From contig CAXKVV010000589.1 of NCBI GenBank assembly GCA_964058805.1, positions 1 through 39,192 of the forward strand: a DNA stretch of 39,192 bases. The letters are read 5' to 3'. The stretch comes from Schoenoplectus triqueter. Its lineage: Eukaryota > Streptophyta > Magnoliopsida > Poales > Cyperaceae. The notes under the pieces were generated by a model. The model was given only the letters and a program-made list of their open reading frames with translations, made no database searches and had not been told where the DNA came from. The position numbers and the translations under genes are program-made. Of this stretch, positions 1 through 9,078 are shown one piece after another (the first letter of the stretch is position 1; each line of letters opens with the position of its first letter).

Positions 1-270
1 AGTGAAAGAAATCCATAATACCTTGCATATGGTGTCCACACGACACCAGTATTAGATAACATCTCAAACTGATCTTTGTAGTATCGTACACCTTCGACGT
101 GTGGATTGCTCGGGTAGAGATGTGGTATGGTCCACATGATGCTATAAGGGGTCTCTATGTTAGAAGTTGAGAGTACAATGAAGGTCCAACCATAGTCGAA
201 TGACTCCACGATCACATATGCAGGAGTAGAATGTCTATGGGGTCCACACACATTGTTAATGGGTGCTTTG
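1..270 (-). CDS. Plant mobile domain (PMD) protein, partial exon running off the left edge
   Basis: Read on the minus strand, one frame stays open from about 270 to 1 (about 90 codons). It includes the stretch PHVEGVRYYKDQF followed by VVWTPYARYY. This aligns with an exon of the second PMD gene in this window (22082-22355), where the matching stretch reads PSHVGVKYVRDQL and VNWRPY. The tryptophan-x-proline-tyrosine block is a typical mark of the PMD fold (MAIN/MAIL1-like proteins, often annotated as 'phosphatase 7 long form homolog'). A possible acceptor AG lies at 271-272, so the exon probably begins at 270. The rest of the gene lies outside the window. It may be a host gene or part of another transposon. 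No stop is visible in this exon, unlike the PMD copy inside the MULE. Confidence 0.6.
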
Positions 271-272
271 CT

Positions 273-1583
273 AAGCTAAAAATACTCTAATTTTTACCTA
301 AGTTTAGCTTCAAGTACATGATCTAATTAAGTAGTAATCGGGGTGTCGAATAATATGGATAAGGATAAAGTACAGGTTCTTATAAGATTTACTAATTTAG
401 ACAATTGAAAGAGGATTTTGTACTTAAACTAAAATTACACTAAAAATAGTAAATTAGCAATACCGACTAGAAATTATCAAATGAAAGATTATAAGAGTTT
501 TCAATTTTACTCTCACTCATTTATAATTCACTCTTATTTGATCTTTCAAAATGTTTTAGCATTTATTGGAGATTAATTTAATATTATAGGCGCATCAAAT
601 TTACACATTCATAGTTTGATACCATACATAGATAATTCAGATTTCTCCTTTCAGTGCCTCGCCTTACAAGTCTAAGATCATTGAATTACTTTGATATAAC
701 CTAGATTTTGTACTTCTCTTTTTGGTGCCAAATATAAATTCTAAGATTTTCTCAATACTCAGATAATAGATTTCACATTTTGGTACCTGACCTATAACCT
801 GAATTGCTACTTCGTGTCAGAATTTTTTATTTCACTTTTCAGTTTCAACCCTCAATTCTAGAATAATATGCAGTTAATTAAAACAACGTATTCAATTCAA
901 CCAAAATAGCAATAACAAATGATAAAACTGAAAAGATTAAATAATGAGTATGATTAAGTCATTCGAGTTATCAAGTTTATATTTAGACCCCTAAATGGAT
1001 GTCTATCCACACATCATAGTAGAAAATACAAGAAAAATCATATCTAGATCACAATACAAAAGAGTAAAAGAGAGAGTACGTCTTTGAATTTTCGCCCAAT
1101 TCTTAATTTCTATTCTCAATTCTCTCTAAAAATGGAGTTTTTCCTTCCATGATGGCTTTAGATTTTTTCAGGGGTAGAGATGTCTCTGGGATGAAGAGGT
1201 CATTTTTCCTTTTTCATTCTCGTGAAAAACCACATTAAAATTTTGAATTTTGCCATAGTCACCCGAAATTGTTGTCCGCAATTATGAGCGTCGAAGTGGG
1301 TAGAAATTTATTGTAATATATTTTTAATTGACAATTATTTTTTTAAGATAAAATAATGTCAGTTCCTAGGAATTACGGAGTTAGAAATCGATTTTTTGGG
1401 TAAACGAACTGACTAGGGATATGAATTTTTCTAAAAAACGATATTTACGATTTCAATTTTTCAAAAATTAATTACGAAATAGCAATTTACTATTACATAA
1501 GATTTCGGACACTCTATGCAAGTTATATAATGTAATATAAATCTCAAAAAATTACTGAATAACAAAGTTTGTGATCCTATAAA
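273..1583. other. AT-rich non-coding stretch
   Basis: No convincing coding frame, tRNA or terminal repeat is visible. It could be intron or 5' flank of the PMD gene at the left edge, into which the CACTA element at 1584 inserted. A slightly GC-richer patch at 1130-1420 is unrecognised. Confidence 0.4.
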
Positions 1584-2981
1584 CACTAAAACAGAACTAG
1601 ACTTTACTAACACTAATTTACAAATGATTTTTAGTGAAAACCGTTAGTAACATTAGACGGTGGTATTTTAGAAAATAAGTTCAATTATTTCCTAACAGTT
1701 TGGAAGAAGAAAACGTTACAAAAATATGTTAGAAAGTGTTACAAAAATTAACAACATTTGCTAACAGTTTCTTATAAAAAACTGTTAGGAAAGCTTTTTG
1801 CGCTGGATTTTGCTAACGGTTTTTTATAAAAAAAAACTTTTTACGCTAGATTTTGCTAACGGTTTTTTTATAATAAACCGTTAGGAAAGTTTTTTGCACT
1901 AGGTTTTGCTAACGATTATTTATAAAACAAACCGTTAGCAAAGGTTCATGTGCAAAAAAAAATTAATATATTTCATCTCACCAATAACATTTGTTCCCAT
2001 ATATTGTCCATCTCACCATTCGTTCATCCCAATCCAACGATCCAAAAATTAAAATTCAAAAATAAAAATCTCATGGATTACCAAACTTCTTCATGTGTTT
2101 TTATATATAAAAAGAGATGATGAGAGAGACAGAGAAGAGAAAAAAGAAAGAAATAAGAAACAAAGAAAAGAAATAGAAGAAATAAAAATTGAAATATGAC
2201 CATCTCAACTTGAAATGGCCATAACTTTTGATAGGAAACTCCGATTGAGGCGTGCTTACGATGAGATCTACAGGGTTAACAGCTTTCAGCAGTTACGGCC
2301 ATTTTCCGGCCAAAAAAATATCGTCTTCACCCTCAAAAACGCATTTGAAGTTTTTAAGTTCTGTTTTTTCTTTGTAGTTTTTCTTAGAAATTGTTTAGAT
2401 TTTTATATTATTGAGTAAGAAAGATGTATTGTTCAGTAAATATATTATTTTCATTGTATGAATGATTATATTTCTTTTATATTATTATTGAATGAATAAT
2501 TTGTTCTTATATAATTTATTGTTCTTAGTTTATTTGTCATATGTATTGAAAGTTAAGTTTGCAAAAAAAATACATAAACCCTTTGCTAACGGTTTATTAG
2601 CAAAAATGCAAAAAAAAAAAATCAAAAACCCTTTGCTAACGATTTTTTAATAAAAAAATTATTAGCAAAAATTAAAAAAAAATCGCAATATCATTTGCTA
2701 ACGGTTTTTTAGCAAAAAATATTAGTAAAACTTCAAAAAGAAAAACGAACACCGTTTGCTCACGGTTTTGATTAAAAAAACCGTTAGCAAAACTTCAAAA
2801 AAAAATCGCAGCACCATTTGCTAACGGTTTTTGGCTAAAAATCGTTAGCAAATATTCATCCAACGCTCATCTTTTCGTAACAGTTGCTTATACTTTTTCT
2901 AACGCCTCCATTACTAACGGTTGCAAAACTGTTAGTAAATTACTTTAAAAATCGTTAGTAAAGCTCAGTTTTGCTGTAGTG
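1584..2981 (+). mobile_element. Non-autonomous CACTA (En/Spm) element 1, 1398 bp, TSD AAA
   Basis: The element starts CACTAAAACAGAACT at 1584 and ends with the reverse complement of CACTACAGCAAAACT at 2981. The first 28 bases of the two ends match at 22 positions and both run into CTTTACTAAC. It is flanked by an exact 3-bp target duplication AAA (1581-1583 and 2982-2984), as expected for CACTA transposons. Subterminal zones at about 1640-1950 and 2575-2960 hold many copies of TTTGCTAACGGTTTT and its inverse AAAACCGTTAGCAAA, often as hairpin pairs. These are likely transposase-binding sites. There is no transposase. A 67-codon frame at 2215-2418 lies in the internal core shared with the element at 14087-15587 and is probably not a gene. 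The element depends on a transposase encoded elsewhere. Confidence 0.9.
2035..2360 (+). repeat. Internal core shared by the two CACTA elements (copy 1)
   Basis: This block begins near a CAATCCAACGATCCAAAAATT motif, passes a TATA-like TTTATATATAAAAAGAGA and a purine-rich run, and ends near ACCCTCAAAAACGCATTTGAAG. The same blocks occur in the same order and orientation at 14500-14835. It has a promoter-like layout (TATA motif, then a GA-rich leader) but no convincing long coding frame follows it. Confidence 0.7.
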
Positions 2982-2984
2982 AAA

Positions 2985-4019
2985 GTTTAAATCAGCTAAG
3001 GCGAGTTAAATATATGTAATTTACTAATTGATCCGCCATGTATTTTTTTATTTCCTGTCTAATAATAAGCGTCAAAGATGAGAAAATGACATTCAATATT
3101 TCCTTAATTTTGGTCAGAGGCACATGCAATTTCTTTAATAATCTGTGCCCAGTCACCGCGTTCATTTCCTTTTCGACCTTTCTTTCTTCAACCTTTTCAA
3201 CATTTACGCCAAGCGCGTAAATTTTATTACATCGCACGAATCACGAGTATTTAATTCGAATCATTCGCTAGTTGTGCTTTTCCTGAGAATCGTATATTCG
3301 AATGAAAGTCGTATCACCTGCACCAGGTTGTGCAACCCCCGACTGCACTAGCTTCTATTATAGACTTCAACGAGAAAAATACATGGTTGCTTTTAGAGAT
3401 TGAAGCCGGCTGTGAGCCTGTGAGTTATGACTTTGTGGAGTAGATCAAAAAAATTTAAACAAAGCAAGAAATCGGTGCCATGATATGCCATGTTACTTTT
3501 CGTTTTCCCTGATGCATATGCATACGCTGCTTTACTTTTTCTCCTCTACCAAGAGAACTTCTCTAATTAGCTGCATTTTATATTCTATGCTCTTTTCTAT
3601 TGATTAATTAGTACATGGCGGTTTACTTTGCTAATTTGACTAAAGCAACCTTTCCTTTTTTTATATACTTTTCTATGTTCTTTTGTATCAGTATATGAAC
3701 TGCTGGACCGACCAATTTATTCCTTGTTTTTGGGTTCACTTAATGTGATTGTAGATGCATATGGATGCTTATTTATTGTTTGTGCTATATATAGAGAGAG
3801 ATGTTAGAATTAATTATTATTAATTACAATATGTATGGGCTTATATGTAATAAATAAATATATTATATAATGGACTGTCAAATTATACCCATAATGAAGT
3901 GATCAAATTCTATATCGGATTTATTATATGTCATGAGAAGTGGGCCCTTTAATGTGTAGAATGCGTATTAATGACTTTATGATTTAGTGATGGTCTAAAT
4001 TATATAAAATCTAATAATA
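2985..4019. other. Non-coding stretch, nothing recognised
   Basis: Short overlapping frames at 2992-3351 on both strands have no recognisable domain. The rest is AT-rich. Confidence 0.4.
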
Positions 4020-4440
4020 ATACAATTATGTTATTGGTCCCTGGAGAACACAACCATAGACAGCTTTCTGATTAAGCAGCGAACCCGTTAAGAGAGAATC
4101 TGGATCCGATATGGACCCGTTAAGGTATAACTGCACTCTGTTATATGGACGTCCATATATATGCAGGGATACGGTTGGTTTTGGACATCTCTCATTTTCC
4201 CCATTTTCTGGCACCCTTTCATTTTCAACAGATCCAGATCTCTCTCTCTCTTAACACTGTTCCAGAAGAGAAGAAACTGTCTGACGCCGGTCCTCTCAAT
4301 CACTCCATCGGATTAGAGGAAGATTGCTGGAAGGCTAAAGGAGTCTGATGATCAACGGGGTTGTGTCTCTCTGGAAGACTGACAGCATGGATCAAGGAAA
4401 CTTAATTTATGTTTAGGGTTCACTACAACCTCATGGCCAT
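4020..4440 (+). promoter_or_regulatory. Possible orphan promoter and 5' leader
   Basis: This patch is richer in GC than its surroundings. It contains an 18-bp perfect palindrome TATATGGACGTCCATATA (4142-4159) with a central GACGTC of the kind plant bZIP factors bind, followed 75-100 bp later by a CT-rich run (about 4230-4255) of the kind seen in plant leaders. No protein-coding exon of recognisable family follows, and a MITE begins at about 4464. It may be the remaining 5' end of a lost or captured gene, or a non-coding transcript. This is inference from composition only. Confidence 0.25.
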
Positions 4441-4463
4441 AACAGTAAAGATCTAACAAGATA

Positions 4464-4807
4464 AAGTCTAAAATGCAATGCGTGATGCATCCGTACATCA
4501 TGACAAAATTTTGGATTTTAAGTTTAAAATAATTGATTCAAACCGTTCAATTTGTTCTCCATATAAAACTCTTGTAGAAAATTAAATTTTGTATTTTTGG
4601 AAATTTATTTGTTATTTTTTATAGGAAGAAAATCATCACTATTGGACGATCCAAAATCATCAAATCAAGCAACTTTCTCTTGACCCAAAAAAATAGCAAA
4701 AAAGTGTTTTAAAAAATATAAAATTTAATTTTCTACAAGAATTTGATATGAAGAATAAATTGAACGGTGTACAAGCGCATCCATGCAATACGTTGTATTT
4801 TAGACTT
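4464..4807. mobile_element. Inverted-repeat MITE, about 344 bp
   Basis: The left arm begins AAGTCTAAAATGCAATGCG and the right end reads as its imperfect inverse, finishing TTGTATTTTAGACTT. A second, longer matched block, CTTGTAGAAAATTAAATTTT on the left, is inverted at about 4715-4745, and CCGTTCAATTTGTTC pairs with GAATAAATTGAACGG. The arms are roughly 110 bp with gaps; a loop of about 100 bp separates them. No ORF is present. I could not find a clean target duplication, so the superfamily is not assigned. Confidence 0.65.
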
Positions 4808-5263
4808 CCTATATATATAAGGGTGGGTTTTCTTGATTAGAGATGATGATGAATTCATTTCAGATAAACTCATTTGAACTCCATAAATGATGGCGGTACT
4901 TCGTCTGAATTCCGATGGGATTTTTTAATCTAATCAAGTAATCATGCATAATGTGCATATATATAATCATTATCATATTTTTTAGTCGCTGATATGTATT
5001 ATTCTTAAAATTGGCTGATCATTTCTCAAGCATTGCGAGTAATTAGATGCAGCCATGAGCCCATGAGGAACATAACAGGCTTTGTAATTCAATGAAATTT
5101 GGAACAAGGGAAGAACCAACAAATAACAAGTCTTTCCATCTTGTGGAGTTCTGAATTCTGAGAAATGAATCAATGATGCATAGTTGAGGGGGAAACCTCA
5201 TAAAATAATTTGGGCCTCATTAAGCCCAGTAAGAATTTTCAATAGTCAAGCCTTTATCTGAGC

Positions 5264-5336
5264 TAATGGCCCTTTTCTTTTTTGAAGTAATGTAATGGCC
5301 CTTTTCTTTTTTGAAGTAATGTAATGGCCCTTTTCA
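5264..5336 (+). repeat. 29-bp tandem repeat, about 2.5 copies
   Basis: The unit TAATGGCCCTTTTCTTTTTT plus GAAGTAATG starts at 5264, 5293 and 5322. The first two copies are identical and the third is cut after TAATGGCCCTTTTC. The exact identity suggests a recent slippage event. Confidence 0.85.
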
Positions 5337-6413
5337 ATTGACAAAAATATTCTTGTGTGATTTTGAATTCGGTGCGGTATGCATGTGCTGTTCATTAAAT
5401 ATGGCTTACTGGAACTTCATTTAGAACATAAAAGCTGTCGTTGTAAACGGTATCCTATATGCTATATCTGAGTCCAAGTACTAGCATAATTATTAATTCA
5501 TACCTTGCATCATCAAATAACATGTATTTGATATTATTTAAAATCCCTGAATTGATCCATATCTTTTGTATTTCTCTTTATGAAGTACTTGCGAGATGTA
5601 GTGTTGTAAAAAAAATGGTTCGAGTCCAATAAATCTTAAACATTTCGATATAAATACCTATTTTCAATTATAACTTTCAGAAAGTTTAACTTTCATGTAA
5701 TTAGCTCTTTTTTCGATAAAATTTTCTCCGGAGCAAAGCCTAAAACATTCCTATTTTTTAAAGAGAAAATAATGCATTAATTGGATGGCTTAAGTGTCGC
5801 TTTCTAAAATATAATAAAATTCCTAATACAATAAAACATTTTGTGTTCTATTGCATGAATTATAACATACCAGTGATCATGTTGTTTACCATAATTTGCA
5901 TCCTTGGCATGTTAAAAAAGAAACTTATTTGTACTAAAGATTTACTTCATATACATTATATTGTTGCATTTAATGAATGCGCCTAAGGGGTAATTTCGGC
6001 AAATTAACACTAAACATTTGTCCTAATTTAGCAATTTCAAGTTCAAACCACAATTCGATACAATTCTCATCTGCATATAAAATAATTAAGAGATGGAGAG
6101 AAATGAAAGAGTGATACAAAGATTTTAACAGAGTTCAGCGAATGAAAGATGTCTATGTTTTCGGTACCTACAACCATGCATATGCATACTCAGATTATGT
6201 CGATTTCACTAAATCAAGTATCAATAAAAAGTAAAACTGTGATTACATACACTTAAGTAAGAGGGGCTGCGGACGGCCTATGTAAACAAGGCTAAGATCT
6301 TAGTCCCTTAAACAAGAAGGTTGCTGAAGATCTATGCTAATAAGCATTAAGGCTTCTAGGGAAAGAGAGAATTATCACAAAGGATTTATTTACTGATTTT
6401 AAATGAGTCTTTT

Positions 6414-6600
6414 TTGCTTAAGTCATTTTAACGGTTTAGAGCCATTTTATAGCGAACCTTTCGGGTTTTCTTTCTCAAAATTGTGGCTAAATATTGAAGC
6501 ACTTGACTTAGTATAGACTTAAGCCAATGTAACGAGGCATTCCATAATGGAGCTCCTAGGTTTTTCATTCTCAGAATTTGTCTAAGTCATGCTTCTTTTG
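6414..6600 (+). repeat. Degenerate ~105-bp direct repeat, two copies
   Basis: Two stretches starting CTTAAGTCATTTTAACG (about 6418) and CTTAAGCCAATGTAACG (about 6522) share the order of blocks: CTTAAG, TAACG, a CCATNNTATAG-like block, then TTTTCTTTCTCAAAATTGT or TTTTTCATTCTCAGAATTTGT. They are strongly diverged and no reading frame is kept. Confidence 0.35.
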
Positions 6601-7725
6601 GCTTAGAACTGATGTAACTCGTAGCAGCCGCGCGTGAGTCAATGTAATGACTTAATGTAGTTTTTTTTTTTTGGTTGCTATTTTAAGTCAATTTTACTTG
6701 ATCAAATTTACAAGTTGAGTTCAGATAAAGCCAAGCTAATTGATCTATTTCTTGAAGGCTTCTTCTTTCAACAAATTTTTTTTCAACTGATCAGATTTTT
6801 TTTTAATTTGTAACTCAAATTAGGTCATGTTATATGGTAACAGAAAGTTCATGATGAGATCTAAATTTGTTCTCGACTTTTGATTTTTTAGAGTCAGAAG
6901 ATATCATTTGATGTCTTAAAAGACCACCCGAAACTTTTCATCAAGGAAATCGTAATATTTCAAATTGATTCTTTTGCAAATCGTCAAACAAAGCAAATGG
7001 GAATCTAATTCTTTTAGAAAGGTCGTAAACATTTTTTTATCATTTAGATATCTAATTCTTTTATCAAGCAACTTGTTTTTGAAACAAAATTAAACAATCT
7101 TAGTTTGTGAAATATGAATGGCATATGAGATAGGTCCCATGATAAAATAGCGACGTTCTTATGTAACTGCAAATTGACTGAGATACGAAGAATAGAGATT
7201 ACGGGCATATTAGGGGGCAAATTAGAACAATACTTGAAATCGAAGGGAGACCATATAAGTTTCTCTCTCCATGTTTATGCATCACAATTCTTGTATGTTG
7301 TGTATGGGAATTATCCAATTAAAGGAAGGAAACAAAAAGACACATTTTTCCCGAAATACCAATTAGTGCCATAAAGAGGAAGAACGAGAATTAACCCATC
7401 GTTTTATTTGAAGGGGACAAACTAACAAAAGATAAGCTGAACGTACGTTGAAAAACAAAGATTTTTTTTGTTATATTGTATAAATAATGTTAAATCACAA
7501 TCATATCAAGTATATGACAAATGTTAATTAGATTCAAATTGGTGCGGAAGTCAAAAGAGAAAACAAGTCTGATTTTACAAGCTATATATATTTCTCACGA
7601 ATTGATATGTGACAGTTCAGATGGTTATAGAAAATAGAACTAAAATGTGCGAGGAAACATATTCGGAGCCATTTATTTTGCATAGCTCCACTGCTTTTCC
7701 TTTTTTTTTGGCATATATATTAATA

Positions 7726-8082
7726 AAAAGGGATTAATTCTCATGAGTGTCATATCGGTGTTATTAAAATTAAATATCAAACATCTATTATTTAAATTCT
7801 TAAATAATAAAATTAATTGAAAAAATATTTTATAAATATCATCTTATATATATATATCATTTCAATATTAGTTATATATGTTTCAAACATTAATGGACCA
7901 AATTTTATATTTTAGTCTCATTATTGATGACTATTTAATAAAGAAAAAAATTATAATTTTTCATATACATATAATTGAGATGATATAAAATATATCTAAT
8001 AGTTCATATTTTTAAATTTATACGTAAATAAGTAAATAAACATTATGAGCATCAAGGATGATGATAATTAAATCCCTTTTCT
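7726..8082. mobile_element. MITE with terminal inverted repeats and 9-bp TSD
   Basis: The left end reads AAAAGGGATTAATTCTCAT and the right end, inverted, reads AAAAGGGATTTAATTATCAT (inside 8060-8082). The element is flanked by ATATTAATA at 7717-7725 and again at 8083-8091. A 9-bp duplication is typical of Mutator-type elements, so this may be a MULE-derived MITE. The flanking 9-mer is almost palindromic, so it could also be part of the inverted repeat; that lowers confidence in the exact ends. Confidence 0.55.
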
Positions 8083-8933
8083 ATATTAATATACATGAAC
8101 ATTTCAAACTTAAAAGCCACTGACGTGCCGTGCATCTCATTAATAGCATTCAATTTGCTCTCTGAGTTATCTGGATTTCTTTATTACTTGCTCATTTGTA
8201 TCTTTTGTGACGAGAAAATTTACAGAATTTTTTTTGCAGAAATTATTTTAAGAATTAATTTCAGGTGTATCCATTAAAACTTTTAAATTGCTAATATTCC
8301 TATCAATATATCTTATATCCCATAAATTTTGGCTTAATGTCTTCTACCTTTTCGTTTGTAAAACCTATTGTATTTAACTTTAATGACTATTATACCCTTT
8401 CCAGAGAAATGGTTATGTTCATTTTATTTTATGAATCCAACAAAAAAAACAACTGATTTTTCTCGTCCTCTCCTCTTTATTCCTGTATCTTATTGTATTT
8501 CTCCTCTCAGTCATCGTCGTTGGTCCTCTTAATTATTCATCTATACCAAATTATTGTGAAAATTTCTCGGTGCCATACCGCCATATGTTTCATTTTATTA
8601 AGAAAAGTGGTTTGCTTCTATTAATAGAAAGAAACAATTGTTTCGTACCAGTTGGTAGTTAGTACCAAACACCAGTTAGTATATGGGATGGTTTTGTGCA
8701 GATTGTTTTATACTGTAATACTGATTTCATCGATGCATTAATTGTATATCAAATGAACATTTTCCTGGTGCTTTAACTGTCTATGTTAATTATTCCACAT
8801 GATCCACGAAACTACAGAATGAAAATATGTTAATTAACCCTACTTAACATTTTGTAATATTGTACTGTAGTCAATTAACACTTAACATTAAGTACGGGTG
8901 AAAATAAATAATATAATTCGAAATATGCAAGTC
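8083..8933. other. AT-rich stretch, nothing recognised
   Basis: The 60-codon frame at 8095-8277 has no recognisable domain and starts right at the MITE end. No repeats or RNA genes are seen. Confidence 0.4.
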
Positions 8934-9069
8934 CAATGCAAATGATTTAGTACCTCAAATAATAACTAATTAGGATAACCTACAAAAAATCATGAGATTA
9001 GATCATGGGGTTCAAACCCCCATGAGCACAAAATAAAATTTATGAGTCATTCTCATCTCTCTAAAAAAA
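8934..9069 (+). mobile_element. SINE with 9-bp target duplication
   Basis: A B-box-like GGTTCAAACCC lies at 9009-9019, and an A-box-like TAACTAATTAGG lies about 35 bases upstream (about 8963-8974). This is the internal RNA polymerase III promoter layout of tRNA-derived SINEs. The 3' end is ATCTCTCTAAAAAAAA. The 9-mer ATGCAAGTC occurs immediately before (8925-8933) and straight after the A run (9070-9078), fitting a target-site duplication. The body is about 136 bp, a usual SINE size. Around the B box, CATGGGG and CCCCATG can pair as an arm, as in the tRNA T-stem. Confidence 0.65.
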
Positions 9070-9078
9070 ATGCAAGTC

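Larger units (their letters stand above)
4808..7725. other. AT-rich intergenic stretch with small repeats
   Basis: No gene of recognisable family is seen. The 67-codon frame at 7174-7374 has no known motif. Small repeats at 5264-5336 and about 6414-6600 are listed separately. Confidence 0.4.

Noticed and set aside
2215..2418. 67-codon frame as a gene in CACTA element 1
   Set aside because: The matching core in CACTA element 2 does not keep the frame, and no domain is visible.
5618..5628. GGTTCGAGTCC as a second SINE or tRNA B box
   Set aside because: No convincing A box, A tail or target duplication was found around it; a single 11-mer is not enough.
8963..9030. Possible tRNA gene because of GGTTCAAACCC
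   Set aside because: Only the T-arm region resembles a tRNA; no acceptor stem or anticodon arm can be built, and the 9-bp duplication and A tail fit a SINE.
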